Positions 12,201 to 25,506 of a stretch of DNA of 64,000 nucleotides are shown one piece after another. The DNA is taken from NCBI GenBank assembly GCA_005281725.1, contig SSBO01000008.1, positions 4,445,964-4,509,963 of the forward strand. The letters run 5' to 3'. The notes beneath the pieces are model-generated. The model saw nothing but the letters and a program-made list of their open reading frames with translations, did no database searches and was not told the DNA's origin. Every line of letters starts with the position of its first letter. Within the stretch, counting starts at the first letter, position 1. The position numbers and the translations under genes are program-made. The DNA is from Wuchereria bancrofti. Lineage: Eukaryota > Nematoda > Chromadorea > Rhabditida > Onchocercidae.

Positions 12201-15200
12201 ATAATAGTATTTCAAAAATATGTTATAAAAATTTCCGTATAATGTATTTGAAATTCTTTTTTCAAAAAAAAAAAAAAATGATAATAAATAAATAATCGCT
12301 TGTTTTTAAAATTTAGGCAAACTAAATTAATTAATAACTCTATTACTTTTACTAAATAATTTTAGCAACATTTAATAATGATGAGAAAAAAAATTTTTTA
12401 GATTAAAAAATGAAATAAAACTTTTCAATCTAAACTGTACATTTGCACTTTTAGTTTCGATTTCTGGAACGTCTTGTATTTGTTCATGGAGCTATTAATT
12501 ATCATCGTATTACAAAAACTATTTTATATTTTTTTTACAAAAATATTGTTCAAATTCTAACAATGGTGAAGTTTTCATTTTATTCGTAACAACTGAATAA
12601 TAAAACTATCTTAATGGTAATTAATAACTCTGCTATTTTTACTAAGTAATAGAGTTATTTTTAGTAGTAATTGATTAATTTATTAAAATTTTGCAGTTCT
12701 TTTATGAATTTCATACATTATTTGCTGATTCGGTAATAATGGATAGTTGGTCGCTGGTAATGTTTAATATATTTTTTACTAGTTGGCCACCGTTGGCAAT
12801 TGGTATTTGGGATCGATTATTTCCATTTGAGGTGATGATCGATTATCCAGCACTTTATCATTTATCACAGAATAGTGAAGGATTTTCGCTTAAAGTATAA
12901 ATTTTTTATTCAAAATTTCAATTTTCTTTTTTTGGAAAGATTCTTTTTTAAAATTTTTGAAATTTTATTCTTACTGAGACTTTTAGAATTTACTGGAAAA
13001 TCTGATATCATTTAAACACTTAGATAACTTTGTCAAACTTTTCACTAATTTAAACTTTTCAAACTTTTCACTTTTTTTTTTAAACTATATATGCTCAATA
13101 TTCATTTCAGGCTTATTTTATCTGGGCATTCACTGGCTTAGTGCATGCCACAGTAATTTCTTTGATTGCATATCAAACATTTAAAAATGGTAAGAATTGA
13201 AAAGTATTTATTAGTGCTTTTCCAGCTTTTTTTTTTGATAACTTTTCTTTCAAACCTATATGATTACTTCAAAAGTTATTTACTTATAAAATTAATAGCT
13301 TATAATGGCATAAGTTAGTGTGAATTATGATAAATAAATAAAAATTTTTTGTAGATGTCATATGGTATAATGGTCGCGTGGCCAATTACTACGTGATGGG
13401 AACCGTTATTAACATTGTACCTTTAGAAAAAGAAAATTTATTTTTAACCAAATAGAATGTGTATTTCAAATTTAAATTTGAAATTACAATTTCGTTCTTT
13501 TTTGAATTACATTGATAGAATCCTAATTCATCAGCGAAAAAATTTAGATTTAATTGTTTCAAAAAAGATTTAAATTTAAGTGACAGTAATTTTGCAATTT
13601 ATTATTTATTAATAAATTGCTTTTTTTTTATTATCAAATTGTTACAAAGATTGCAAAGAATAATCAAAAAGTGATCAAAAAAATAATAAAAAAATGAATT
13701 AAACTTTTAGGCTGTTGTACTGATCGTTAATTTGAAGGCTATTATTGAAACTGATTCTATCACCATTGTAAATTTAAATCTCTTTTAATAATTATTTCAT
13801 TTTATTTGGATTATTTTTAAAGAAATTTCATTGCTTTAGTTGATAATTATCCAAAAATTGCACAAATTTCTTTCTTTCCTCTTTTTTTGTAGTTCACTGA
13901 TTGTGAATTATAAATCGAAGCAATAAAAACAAAAAAAAAAAAAAAAGAAAGGAATTTACCGTATTTAATTTTAAAACTTCATAATTCTATAAAGAAATCT
14001 TAAAAATTCATAATTTTTTATAGGATTTCTAAATTTTCCAATTGTTTAAAGAATATTTATCCATCATTAGCAATTTTACTTTGCTTATTTCTAATCATTT
14101 ATTTATAGATGTCATGGATAGCACTATTTGGTTCAATCATTATGCTATTCATTTTCTTTTTTTCCTACAGTTTAACATCACCTGCTAGTCCAATTATCAA
14201 AGTTCAACCAGCCATGGCTGATACTATACTTCATGTATTAACTTCACCTGTCACATATTCATATATTTTATTTGTCACATCAGTATCTCTATCATTCGAT
14301 CTAATTGTTAAATTGTACGTTTTTTTTTCTTTAAATATTACTTATATCTCTTATAAATTAAAATATTTTGTTTTCAATTTTCAACTATTGACATAAACTT
14401 TTTTCATTCATTCATTCATTCACAGCAAATTATTTTTATTTACTTAATTTCATCGATTAAACTATTCATTAACTTGAAATCTCTCAAGCTTTACATTTGT
14501 TCTATGGAAATTTTCAAAAAAAAAGAAAGAAAAAAAATCAAGTACCTATTAGATTATACTGTACCGATAACAAAATCAGATGACACATTTGATGATAGCA
14601 TTTTTTTTACTCCAAAAAATTTTAATTACAAAATATATAAATAAAATCAATAAATAATTTACGGAATGACAAAAAAAAAATTAGAAATAGGACGAATATT
14701 ATAAATATATAAATATATGGAGGAAATTTTGCAGTTAAACTTTTTTTTATTTTTATATAAAATGAATATTTCTTTTATAAAAAAAAAAATTATAAATACA
14801 ACGAGATTGATATAATTAAATAATTAAAAAAAGAAAAAAGAATGTAGAAAAATAAAATAAAAGAAAAACAAAAGCAGTATAACGTTACTTTCAGATTACA
14901 ACGTTCATTGTATCGAACAATTCGAGATGAAGTCGTTTCACGAGAATTTGATGTGAAACAATTCAATGATCTTTATTATCCACTTGTTAAAGTAAAACAA
15001 ATTGTTACTAAAGCATCTGAATCAGCTCTTAGCCTTGTCAGTGTACAAACAAAACAACGTTGGTTGTTTCTATTTCTTCTATTTTCATTAAAATTTCAAA
15101 AATGATTTTTTTGTTTTTGGCTTTTTATCGACTAATATTTAATTTTATAAAATTGTTACTAAGGCATCTAAATATCTCAGCATTTTGAATTTAACTCCTT

Positions 15201-15651
15201 TTTAGTTTATACATTTATCATTTTGAACTAGCATAAAATGTTTTCATTTTCACTTTTTTTCCCATTTTTTGATAAATTTTTGTTGATAAAATTTGAATAT
15301 AAGTTTTAAAAAATTTGCATATTTCTATTATACTTTATCCATTCATATGAAAGCTGTAGTTTTCCTTTTTCTATGTTAATTGCTGCTTACTATATTTGGA
15401 AAAATTTGATATTATGATAGTTAGATAACTTTATGTAAAGAGAAATTGGAAAACATTAATTAATTTGAAAAAAAAAGTGGTTTAAATCCAAATTTTAATC
15501 TGTAAAAAGATTAAATTTAAAAAAGATTTTTTTCTTTTTTTGTTTACCTTTAGGTGGCTATTCATTTGCTCAAGAAGAAGGACCAGCCATATCACAAAGT
15601 GATGTTGTGCGATTGTATGATTCTCGGATGCCAAAGATTTCTAAAAACTGA
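3233..15651 (+). CDS. P4-type phospholipid-transporting ATPase (flippase), ATP8A / TAT-1 class
   Basis: Twenty-eight exons join in frame to 1132 aa: 3233-3415, 3948-4046, 4348-4452, 4579-4767, 5219-5363, 6391-6514, 7459-7592, 7940-8070, 8161-8238, 8395-8544, 8877-8994, 9571-9653, 9757-9876, 9980-10070, 10201-10340, 10519-10566, 10902-11033, 11274-11378, 11687-11875, 12035-12112, 12455-12565, 12697-12894, 13111-13189, 13355-13416, 13711-13767, 14109-14314, 14895-15040, 15554-15651. Motifs seen: DGET (168-171, actuator), PISL in TM4 (350-353), catalytic DKTGT (Asp403), [10 protein letters not shown] and KGA in the nucleotide domain, TGDK (666-669), GDGAND (778-783). The opening [11 protein letters not shown] and the C-terminal FAQEEG...[11 protein letters not shown] best fit ATP8A. 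Known for the family: it moves aminophospholipids to the cytosolic leaflet, with a CDC50-type subunit. It is divergent from ATP8A at several positions; a few splice choices (exons 3, 7 and 11) rest on homology. Confidence 0.9.
5523..5835 (+). repeat. Intronic TTG/TGT trinucleotide-rich tract
   Basis: Within intron 5 of the flippase gene the sequence is dominated by TTG/TGT/GTA triplets, including (TAG)n at about 5637-5650 and (TTG)n at 5754-5770. It is simple sequence, not coding. Confidence 0.75.
9275..9551 (+). repeat. Intronic minisatellite, about 8 units of 30-37 bp
   Basis: Each unit begins AAATTTAGAAA (or AAAGTTRGAAA), then an A-rich run, then GAATTTTCYGGAYAGT. About eight imperfect copies fill the 3' half of the intron between exons at 8877-8994 and 9571-9653 of the flippase gene, ending about 20 bp before the acceptor. 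The minus-strand open frame at 9352-9582 is a by-product of this repeat. Confidence 0.8.
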
Positions 15652-17489
15652 TAAAGCATAGCTTATCGAGAAAGATGATCTAATTTAGTTGAAATCTAAA
15701 TTTAAATTTATGAATAACCTTAATATATTATTTATTGTTTGATAATGAGTAATATATTCATTAGATGGTACTTTCTGATGCTTGCTGTATGATAAAAACT
15801 GAAATCTTAACATTATCATCTCTAGTAGAATTGGTTTAGATCATGCAAAATGTTAAAATTGAAGCAAATTACTTAAATCTCAAACTTTTAATAAATTTTG
15901 TTTCAAGTAAATTTTCAAATGGATTATTACAACCTTATCATTTGTCTAATATTCAGAAACCTTCCCAAAAACAAATAGTCTAAGCAAATGAGTCTAAATT
16001 ATTTAAATGGAATTTTTAGAAATTTCGGATTCAATACCAATTTAATTTCAATTTGTACTTCTCAGCTTAAATTTCAATTCGACTAAAAATTGTTGGCTTC
16101 ATTCATTTTCTTTTTTTTTTTTTTCTACACTTAATTATCTCACAATATCGCATTCATTCATCGTTATTTATTTTCATTTTCAATTTTCTAAGGAATTTTT
16201 ATTTTATCTCAAAATTGCTTATTTGAATAAAAAAGGAAATTATTTTCTATTTGAATAAAAAAAAATATTGTTCGAAACATTACATCGATGTATGCATATT
16301 GCAAGAATTTAATGTCGATATTGACTGTTAATTTGTTTTCTTCCCGTAACAGTTGACCGGATTATTAATTGTTTTCTTCCCGTTCCTCCTCTTTTTTCTT
16401 TTTTTGTTATCTTAGAAATTATTTTTGTTTCAAATGAAATTCCTAATTTAGGACAAAACATTTTCCAATGCTTTTTGATAGGATGAAGAATAGATAATAA
16501 GCGAATGATTTGCTTACGTTTTTTACTACGCACATTTAATTTTACGTAATACGTTAATTTCAGTTGGAAAAATGCATACTTCATATTTCCGTGAATGGTT
16601 TCATTCATAGTGAATTTACCAATGTATCATTTTGTAGAACTTCATTCATTAGCATGACAGTTCAACTAATAACTCAATTAATGAGGTAATTAATTTACAA
16701 TTTCATTTCATCATACGTCATCATACCACGTATATATGTCATCACAAATAATCTTACGTAAATATTATCAATTACTGTATGCAATGGAAATGTCGTGAAG
16801 TGAAGAGACGTATATCACGTCGCAAAAGCAAACTGTGGGCGCGAAACGTCGTATAATCTAACAATTAAGCATACACGTGATATACGTTAATTGAACAATA
16901 TCTGCGTATGTGTCTATAAAATTAAGCTGCAAATGCTAAATGAATATTCACAACGATTACCTGTCCCTGATATATCTAATTTGGCTCAAATTCGTGTTTC
17001 AGAAATGAGTGCGATGGATTATGGATGGTTTTTTTTCTCCTCTTTTTTTTCCTCGTTATTATCTGGGAATTGTGTTCATTGTTACACATACATACACACA
17101 CACACACACACAACGCAGAGAGAAAGGGAGAGAGAGAGAAGAGAGAGGGAAAGAGGAAGAGAAAATGATTGGCGCATATGTGCTGCGGTAATGTTAGATA
17201 TGTATTAGAACCTAAGTTGTGATGTAAATTTTAAAGCTTTCTTTTATCGGTAGAAGTTCATTTAAGTATATTAAATTGCCCTTTTTTTGTCATTTCATGT
17301 TTTTTTTTTTGCTTCTCTAGTGTTTTGTTTTGAACAATTTATGGTAAAAAAATGTTAATAATGATTGTCGTTTCAGTATGAAATTTAAAATTTTCGGAAT
17401 TTAATCTTTTTTTGTTTTAAGTGAGAAATATTTTTTTTGCTTATTTTCGATTGCTGAAATTGTCGGAAGTTCAAAAACTGAATTGTTCG
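15652..17489. other. Intergenic region between flippase and EDC4 genes
   Basis: It contains the flippase 3'UTR, with a possible AATAAA at 15890-15895, then AT-rich sequence, a repeated TTGTTTTCTTCCCGT block (about 16330 and 16368), a 13-bp inverted repeat (16808-16887), and a CA then GA microsatellite (about 17091-17160) upstream of EDC4. A 99-codon minus-strand open frame at 16309-16608 is Lys/Ile-rich and has no support. Confidence 0.55.
16808..16887. repeat. Perfect 13-bp inverted repeat, arms 54 bp apart
   Basis: ACGTATATCACGT at 16808-16820 is the exact reverse complement of ACGTGATATACGT at 16875-16887. The spacer is unusually GC-rich for this intergenic stretch. It lies about 600 bp upstream of the proposed EDC4 start. 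Confidence 0.8.
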
Positions 17490-20400
17490 ATGACCGGCGA
17501 ACAGTTGTTGTCATCTCATTTTAACGATGTTTCATCACCATCATCTGTACTGGAGAAACAGTATGTTTATTTATGTGTTTATGTGCTCTATACTTATGTA
17601 GAATACATCATGAAAAGATTTCCGCTTCAATGATTAATCCAATAATTTTTCTAGTGGAACAAATTTTCGGAATCTTTTTGAAATATTTGCTTAACTAAAT
17701 AAGTAATACGGATATTAATCGGAATAATTTGACAAAAGGAAGCATTTCTTACAGGGTTTATTTGCTGTTTTTTCTAATCAGGTATACTATGGTGAGTAAC
17801 AGACTGGTCTTTCATAGTAATGCAGCAGTATTAATGAACATTAATTTTGCAGTGTACTAACTGGGTCTGATACAGTTGTTCAGTTTTCTGGTGGAACACA
17901 TGTTGTGCTAAACGTGGATGGACAGACAGATAAACGACCTCGTGATCGTGATTCGTCACGTGTTTACACTCGCGTTCTTAGCGAATATAAATGGGCAAGC
18001 GAAGAATGTTACAATGGTCGAATATTGGCAGTTCATAAGAATTTGATTGCTTATCGACTGTTTAATGAAAGTACAGGCGAAGCAGTTCGAGTCCTAGAAC
18101 ATACCACTTCAAAACGTCACCTTATAAAAGTAAGATTTAAATTGTTTGGTGATTCAGTGGAAAGAATAAAAACATGAAATTCCATTACTCAAGAAATTTC
18201 CCGGTTGGTATAGGAAAAATAGGGGAAAGGTATTGTAAACGATTTCGGAAGTGAAATAAGGGAAGAGATTTTGATATAAATTCCGTAAAAGATTGCTTTC
18301 ATAAAACTGTCCTTTACAATTATTAAGATGATTTACATATTTGTTATAACTTTCCTTATCTGTAGCATTAAGCCATATAATCTCTTTCATTCAACGTGTC
18401 TTTTGATTTACGTCTTTTTTTTTTCTGAAGAATTAAATGCAAAGCACAATCCATAAGAGAAGTCACTTTCTTTGCAAAATATGAATTTTTTTGATAGCTA
18501 AATCAATAAGTTGTAACGAACCGCTGAATTTATTAATATACTTAATAGGATTTAAGAGGAACAAGATAACGTTTTTGAAGTGCAGTTTCATCAAGCAATA
18601 ATCATATGGAAAGCAGCTATAGTTGGTATTTTAAGCTTAAGCTAAAACAGTTATTTAGCTTTTTTTTCAGAGCTTCAAGCACCCAACTGCCGATTTACAA
18701 TGGGCTCATCATGCGCCATTACTTGCTGTTATTGATGTTAATGCTAATCTTTATGCATACCATGTTGACAAGGACTGTATCGTGTAAGTAAAAAATATTT
18801 GACAAATGGAAAAATTATTTGAAAAACGCTTTAAGATTTTATTTTGTCATTTTGTTCATTGCTCATAAAGCTGTTATTGAAGCCTAAGACAGTGTTAAAT
18901 ATAGTTTCTGTGAAGATTTTTTTCTGAATTGTGATTTCAATACAAATAAAGGCGGTTTTTAGAACAAAATATTTGAACATAATCCGAGAAGATAATTCTA
19001 TTCCAATTAATGCTACTCCGCGAATTTCGTGGTGTCCATATATACCGGAAGCTGATGAACCACATGAGGAAATGCACATGATCGCTGTCTATTACGTAAG
19101 TTTGATTCCATCCAGTTCTTTTGGCTAGCAATTTACCAATAATTAGTAAGTGATGGATTAATGATTTTTCGCTAATGTTGCCAGTAGTACGAAAACCAAG
19201 ACTAACTGAAAGTTTTTAGTAGAATTTCTGGTGAAAAGAGTTGTTTTATTGGTTTGAGTCATATTGGTAACCCGAAAATCATAACAGCAGCAAGTGAATC
19301 TGAGAAGAGAATGATTCAGAAGTTGACCCGTTATTTATTTTCTTTTTCATGATTTGGATGTCTTAATTTTAACTTGAGAGATACCTGGGTGAAATCTGTA
19401 TTATCCTTCTGCAGAAAATATCTTGCAGCGCAATACGGTGGAATCATTTTCATTAAACATAATCAAAGCAGAATTACACTGTGAAGAAGTGACTCTGGAA
19501 CAATGCGAAAAAATTAGTGATGCCGTTATGAAATTGCCAATTGAAAATCCTAGCGCTGTAAATCCTTTATTTCTTTACATCAATGAATTTTTCTTTATGG
19601 TTAATCATAGCAGTACTGCTCTCCACAACTTCACATAATCACACTGTATTTAGGAGGTGCAAGCGGTGTGTTTGAGTCCAGATGCAACAGCTATTGCAGT
19701 AGCACTTAATTGTGGCACTGTAACATTTTTTATTATCGATGGTGAAGGCACGAAGTTTGCTCATCGCTGGCAACCGGAACACGGTAGACATATTCAGGAT
19801 CTTGTCTTCCTTGATAACATTACTGCATCGGACACACCGTACATTTTCATTTTTTTTTTTGGCTTATATTTCACTTTTTTCTTTTTGGCTTATATATTTC
19901 TAGCTTATATTTCACTTTCCTTAGATACCTTAGACTGATAAAACTGTTGCTAAGGTTATTAAATTTATTGCATTTTTGATACTTAACTGTAATCTTTTTT
20001 CAACACTTGTTTCTCGGTGTTCTAGTCATTGCTGTAAGTCAGTTTATAAATGCATATAGTAACCACAGCAACATAATCGTAACGCTATAGATTTCTAATT
20101 TTGTTAAAATTTCATTTGACTTCAGTGAACAGTTCTGGAAATATGCTATAATTTCAACGGAAAATGGTAAACGTATCCAACTTTATGACACGGAAAACTG
20201 GCACTGTATTGCTCGTTTATTATTTGAACCATTAGATCAATTAGGTAAATTGGCACTGAGTGTACATCCATCAGCGAAATTTATATTCCTCACTGATTAC
20301 TATGCTGCAGTTCGTTTTTTTTCCTTTTTTTTTAAAAGATTTTTAATAGCATTTAAAAAAATATCAATCACCTATTTAGTTAGTCGTGTCCATTATTATT

Positions 20401-23400
20401 TGATATATACTGACATATAAGATGTCAAGTTCTGTTTGCCATTCGTTCACCGTACCATCGTATATTTTCTGGAAGGTTTGCATTTTATACGTTAAAAGCG
20501 GGCATGAATTCGGATTGGTTGAGTAAATTGAGTAAATTACTAAATCTAGTAAAATGTTAGATCCAGGAGAACTCGGAAGCATTTATTGATGAAGAATCGG
20601 ATTTTATTTTTTACGTCGAATCTCTTTTTTAGCTTAGTTTAGTTTTTTTTTTTTTTTTTCAGTTTGCTTTCAGATTACATTGAATCATTAAATTTTGGAT
20701 TTTACTCAAAAAAATTTGTCTTTTGCAGAATATTTATTGCATCGAAATTGCTTATATTATGAATACACCACGCTTTGTTGCATGTACAGAAATTACATTC
20801 TGTCATCCGCTTGTTAACGTTGTTCCGATATCAGTTCCTCAGCAAGAAGATGCTCATCAGGGTTAGCATTTATAAAAAAAATTAACGAAATAAGGGAAGA
20901 TGAATTCGTAGTAACGGTTAGGAAGGGACGATACCACAGATTGTCGAAAGTGATGGGTAAGTAGAAGACTAGTTCTTAATGTTATTGTGGGGGCACGAGA
21001 GTAAGTCAGGTAGGTGTTTACGATTATCCCACCTAGATTTCAGTGTGAGAGACTATTTATAAGTTATGCTTTTTACAATACGTTGTGGAGAAAAATCAAT
21101 TATATATTCCGAAAGTTGCTGCTGTGTTAGGAATTCTAAACTTTTGGTGAACCTCCGGCCTTTTTTTCTTTAATTTTTGGTTTTTATTATAGATTTCTCT
21201 TTGAGTGATGACGAGGTTTCTCCTGCTGATGTTCTTGTTTCATTTGTGGCTTTATCTCAACGGTCACTGCTTCATTTGGAAGTTGGTCTAGAAAAGTCTC
21301 ACTTGGCGAATGGTGATGCTGGCGGTGGACTTGGTGATGAAAACAACGACGAGCAAATGATTTCAACTTTAAACGTAGATGTTGAAGATGATGGGTATCT
21401 TTTGTCTTGAGGCTTAGTATTCCTTTTTTTTTTATTTTGAGTTGTAATGAATTTTCACAACTTTATTCTTAAGCTAATGGTTCTCTTCTGACTCTTCTCA
21501 ATGAATCATAAGCAGATGTATTACAATGGTCTTTCCGTTCGAATAACTTTTTGCCTTCCTTTCAATCTGATCTTTATGTTTTTGTGCAATTCATGATTAA
21601 ATAGAATATCTAGAATTTTAAAACTCTTCAGGGTTTTTTGTTTCAGAAACAGTGTAGCAAATGGTGATAAAAGACAGCAGAAATCGGAAAATCTGGATCG
21701 TTTGGATGCTTTATATCGTCACTGGGAAAGTCTAAGTCTAAATTTTGAAAAACAAGCGGAAAATTTCGAAAAACGGTTGAAAGAGGAAAGAGATCGAACA
21801 GATGCCGAAATGCGACAGTTACGTAAGTATTACTATTTCAAATCATTCATACTGAAATTTCTATTTTTCTCTCTCTCTATCTCTTCCTCTCTCCTAGAAA
21901 TCCATAATTCAAAAATCTCTTTTAGATAATTCATGCATATTTGTTAATGCTTCGCTGCGATCAATTGTTCAAAATGATTATCATGATAAATTATTTCTAT
22001 AAATTGAAGATGAAAGGGTTACCAGTTCGCTTTTTTCAATTTTTTTTTTGACATCGAAGCGTTAAATCCTGAACCAATTAACTGATGAAATGACTCTCAC
22101 TGTATGCTACAGATTAGTGAAATTACTTATTGCTGTTTTGGCGATATAATTGAGGATTATGGATTAGATGGGATCATTTTTGAAGAAATTGTTTCCGCTA
22201 ACTTTCCAAAAATTGGCTGAATAAGAAAGTGAAAGGGCCTTCACTGGTCAAAAAGCTGTTAGATTGTAAACGTGTAACACTGGGCGTAATTTCATCGTTT
22301 TAAGATTTTTTAAATTATTAATGCTACTGTTATTAATACTACTGCTAATCTTATAATTACTTTTATTATCGTCTTCATTACCGTCATTATTACCATTACG
22401 ATTTTATTTTTCTCATTGCTACTGGTATGATAACACTGTTTCCACAGCTCTAGAGATGAACTTTCTGATTGGAGGAAGAGAAGGAGTGTAAATCTTATTA
22501 AGAATTTTATTTTAATTTTGGTTTTCACTTACCTCATTTACTTTGCCATGGATTTTTTGAAGAGGTTAAACGAATCCCTTTGTGATAGACTGATTATCCT
22601 ATGCATTTAAGTGCTTCCATTCCTCTGACTTTTTTAATTCAGTTTCATTTCCGTAAATAAATTTGTTGACCATATTAGCAACTTCCAAAAGGAAAAGATT
22701 AGATGGTGAAAAATGCGATGAATGTAGATGATCTGGGTAAAATATTCCGTTGATTCATGAAAAATATTTTGAATTATTTTGTGGCCAACATCTGGCAGTT
22801 GATATTTTTTTTGACTTAGGTGAAGATATCGTGTCTTGTGATGAGAGACTGTTTCTGAAGCTAGAATCTTTGATCAATGAAAACAGGACATCAACAGTAG
22901 AAGCAATGCAAACCTCTCTCGATCTTAAAATGGATAGTGTTATTCAGAACCTTCGATCAAAAACTGCCGATAATTTTAAAGTTGGATTTTACAGCTCTGT
23001 TTAATTAGTAAAATATTTGGGCATTTTAATAAAAAAAAAACTTCATTTTTTCGAATAGAATTTAAAAGTTTAAAGAGATTTTGATGCTTTTTTTATCTTC
23101 TTGTTTTACAAATTTTCGAACTTTCATAAAAACCAGTGAATAATATTTATCTCAGCAACAGCAAACTATGGATCTACACGTTGTTCGTGATGAGCTTGCT
23201 AGCAATATACGAGAAGTACTGATGACTACGTTGATACCGATTTTACAAGACGTGTGTGTGTCGCTATTTCAACAACTTAATGAAAACTTCCGTACTGGTT
23301 TGGAACAATATATGAAGCAAATACACACCCTCTGTACCAATGCTTTAAGAACAAATCAAACAGTCCCTGATTCAGCGATGACGAATAATTCGTCTTCTAC

Positions 23401-24647
23401 CGATCCATCAGCTCTTATGAATCTTATTGAAAATCAACGTATCACTGTAGCATTTGAAAAGGTTACTTTAAATTTCCTCCCTAAACAATGATATTTATTT
23501 CCTGATACTAATTCTTGTATCCATATATGTTATTGGCCTAAAATAGTTGCATACAATTTAGTAACATGAGCCAAAAGTCCTAATCATTTATCTGCATCCT
23601 CGTATAATTTATCACAATATGGACCACTTTGTTAAATTCACAGATCATTCATGATCTTCGGAATTTATTGGATGCCAAAAAATAGATTGATTTTTGGTTT
23701 CCATAAATCTCGCATTTCTTTTAAAAGCTATCTAATTTCCATGTATTTCTAGGAAAATTCTTTTAATTCTTTAACTCTTTATATTTTTTTATTTTTTCAA
23801 ATTCTCAGAACAAAAACGAAACTTTTGTTTAAGGCATTGGTGTTAAAAGATTTTGGAGCTCTAATGTTTGTTTGCAACAATGTCGATCCAGACATAATTA
23901 CCAGTGTCGAGCAGCCTATTCCGCAAAATATTTTGTTATGCCTGTTGAATCAACTGGCAACAAAACTGGAGGGAGAAACGGATCTCAAATTTAGGTGTGG
24001 CATTTGTTTTTCCGTATAAGAGATCCCGCTTATTTTTCGTGCTAGGAAAATAGAATTCAATGTCCGACATGCGATTAATTTCCAATGCTTTATTTGTTTC
24101 TTCAATAAAGTTTGATCTTTAGTTGTGTGTTAAACGATTAAGATCATGAGAAATGTACAATTCTTCACAGCATTAATTTGCCAGTTCCATAGCTACGATT
24201 TGATTTTTTCCAAAGTTTTACAGGTATATCGAAAATGTGTTAATGGTATTACAAGTAAGGGATCCTACCATTGCTGGTAGCTATCGCCATGTTTTAAATC
24301 GATTACAAACTTCTTTAACAGGTAAAGCAGGAGAATAGTGCGTTTGTATCATTTGGTAGATATGAAAAGTTAGCAAGTGTGCATGGTATATACTGTGCAT
24401 TATAACATAAGAATCATAACTTTATTTTAAAAAATTCGTCTCACTTTGGTTTGGAGCGCCTTATTCCTTTCAAATGAGACAAGTCAGTTAGGAGATTGAA
24501 TAAATTAATTTGAATTAACACTTGGATCAAATATATTTTTTTTATTGGTTTAATTCATTTCCAGCTTATATGGGAACAGATACAAGTGGGAATTTAAAGA
24601 GACGAGCACGAATAATATCACAATTAGCAGCGAACTTACTAAAGTGA
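17490..24647 (+). CDS. edc-4: Enhancer of mRNA-decapping protein 4 (EDC4 / Ge-1) homologue
   Basis: Fifteen exons join in frame to 803 aa: 17490-17560, 17853-18129, 18671-18783, 18963-19095, 19429-19557, 19654-19838, 20126-20309, 20729-20861, 21193-21394, 21647-21822, 22820-22980, 23156-23461, 23834-23994, 24224-24321, 24565-24647. Known role of the family: P-body scaffold linking DCP1 and DCP2 in 5'-3' mRNA decay. The N-terminal half carries Ge-1 WD40 features: GSDTVVQFSGG, ISWCPYIPEADEP, VCLSPDATAIAVALNCGTV, and a conserved WKYAIISTENGKRIQLYD blade. A Ser/Asp linker follows, then a helical C-terminus with a coiled coil (exon 10) and the Ge-1 end domain (exons 13-15; ALVLKDFGALMFVCNNVDP). 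It is much shorter than the human protein (about 1400 aa), mainly because the linker is reduced. The first exon is the weakest part: no clear acceptor immediately precedes the ATG, though a TTTTAAG site lies at about 17420. Acceptors at 18963 and 19429 were chosen by phase. Confidence 0.85.
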
Positions 24648-25506
24648 ATTGAAGTTTCTGTAGTGGCTCTATTTGCAGCAGGAGATATGCAGACTAAATA
24701 TAAATTTGTATAAATCTTGTCAGGTTTTGTAATTTCTATGTCATACTTTATTTTGTTCTAAAGAGAGTAATGATATGTCAAAGATATCACTATGACAAAG
24801 CAGTCCTGATCTATTGCTTTCATTCTGGCTTTCCAAGTTAAGCGTTGTATTTCCGTAAATAGGATTCTCTCATTCTCTTACATAAAGTTTATATTTTTTT
24901 GGGATAGTACGCGGGTTGAGGTCCGGTCGGCCAAAGATGTGTTAATTAACAATATACTTGCCGTTTAAGTTTGAAACAATTTTCTTATCATCGAAAGAAT
25001 ATTTTGAAAGATATTTTTTAATCGAATGTCTCAAAAAATATATTTTATGTATGATGTATTTACAGTGTGTATAAAAGGTAGGCAAAAATTTATGTGTGAT
25101 TTCACTATATTATGTGCTGAGAAAGTTTGGTGCAGTAGAGAAAGCAAATATAGAAGTTAGGAAAGCATCAGACAAGGAATATCCTTTCTAAATTATGATC
25201 CCATTTCAGTCTTCGTGCTTTGTACAAACTGAGTTTGGTAACTTAACTCTCAAACTCCAAGAGAAGTATGCTGTTAAGGTTATGGGAAGCAGGCATATAT
25301 TTTATGTATAATACATGTGTAAACCGATTATACTGAAATACTTTGCGACCGGAGCTCATAAAATTTTGAGCTTAGTGTATCTGTTCGAGTATTAATGAGA
25401 AATTGTATCTCGTAGTCTTGAGAAGTATATCTCCTAATCATCGATAAAGTGAATAAATTACTAGGCAAAGACATATACATTTAGGTACAAAGTCGTGAAA
25501 AATCAA
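24648..25506. other. 3' region between convergent EDC4 and CTF8 genes
   Basis: This stretch holds the 3' ends of two convergent genes. An AATAAA is present at 25452-25457 on the plus strand, and an AATATAAA variant near 24696. No coding sequence was seen. Confidence 0.5.

Noticed and set aside
16309..16608. 99-codon minus-strand open frame
   Set aside because: Lys/Ile-rich, no splice signals, no recognisable protein features; likely a chance frame in AT-rich intergenic DNA.
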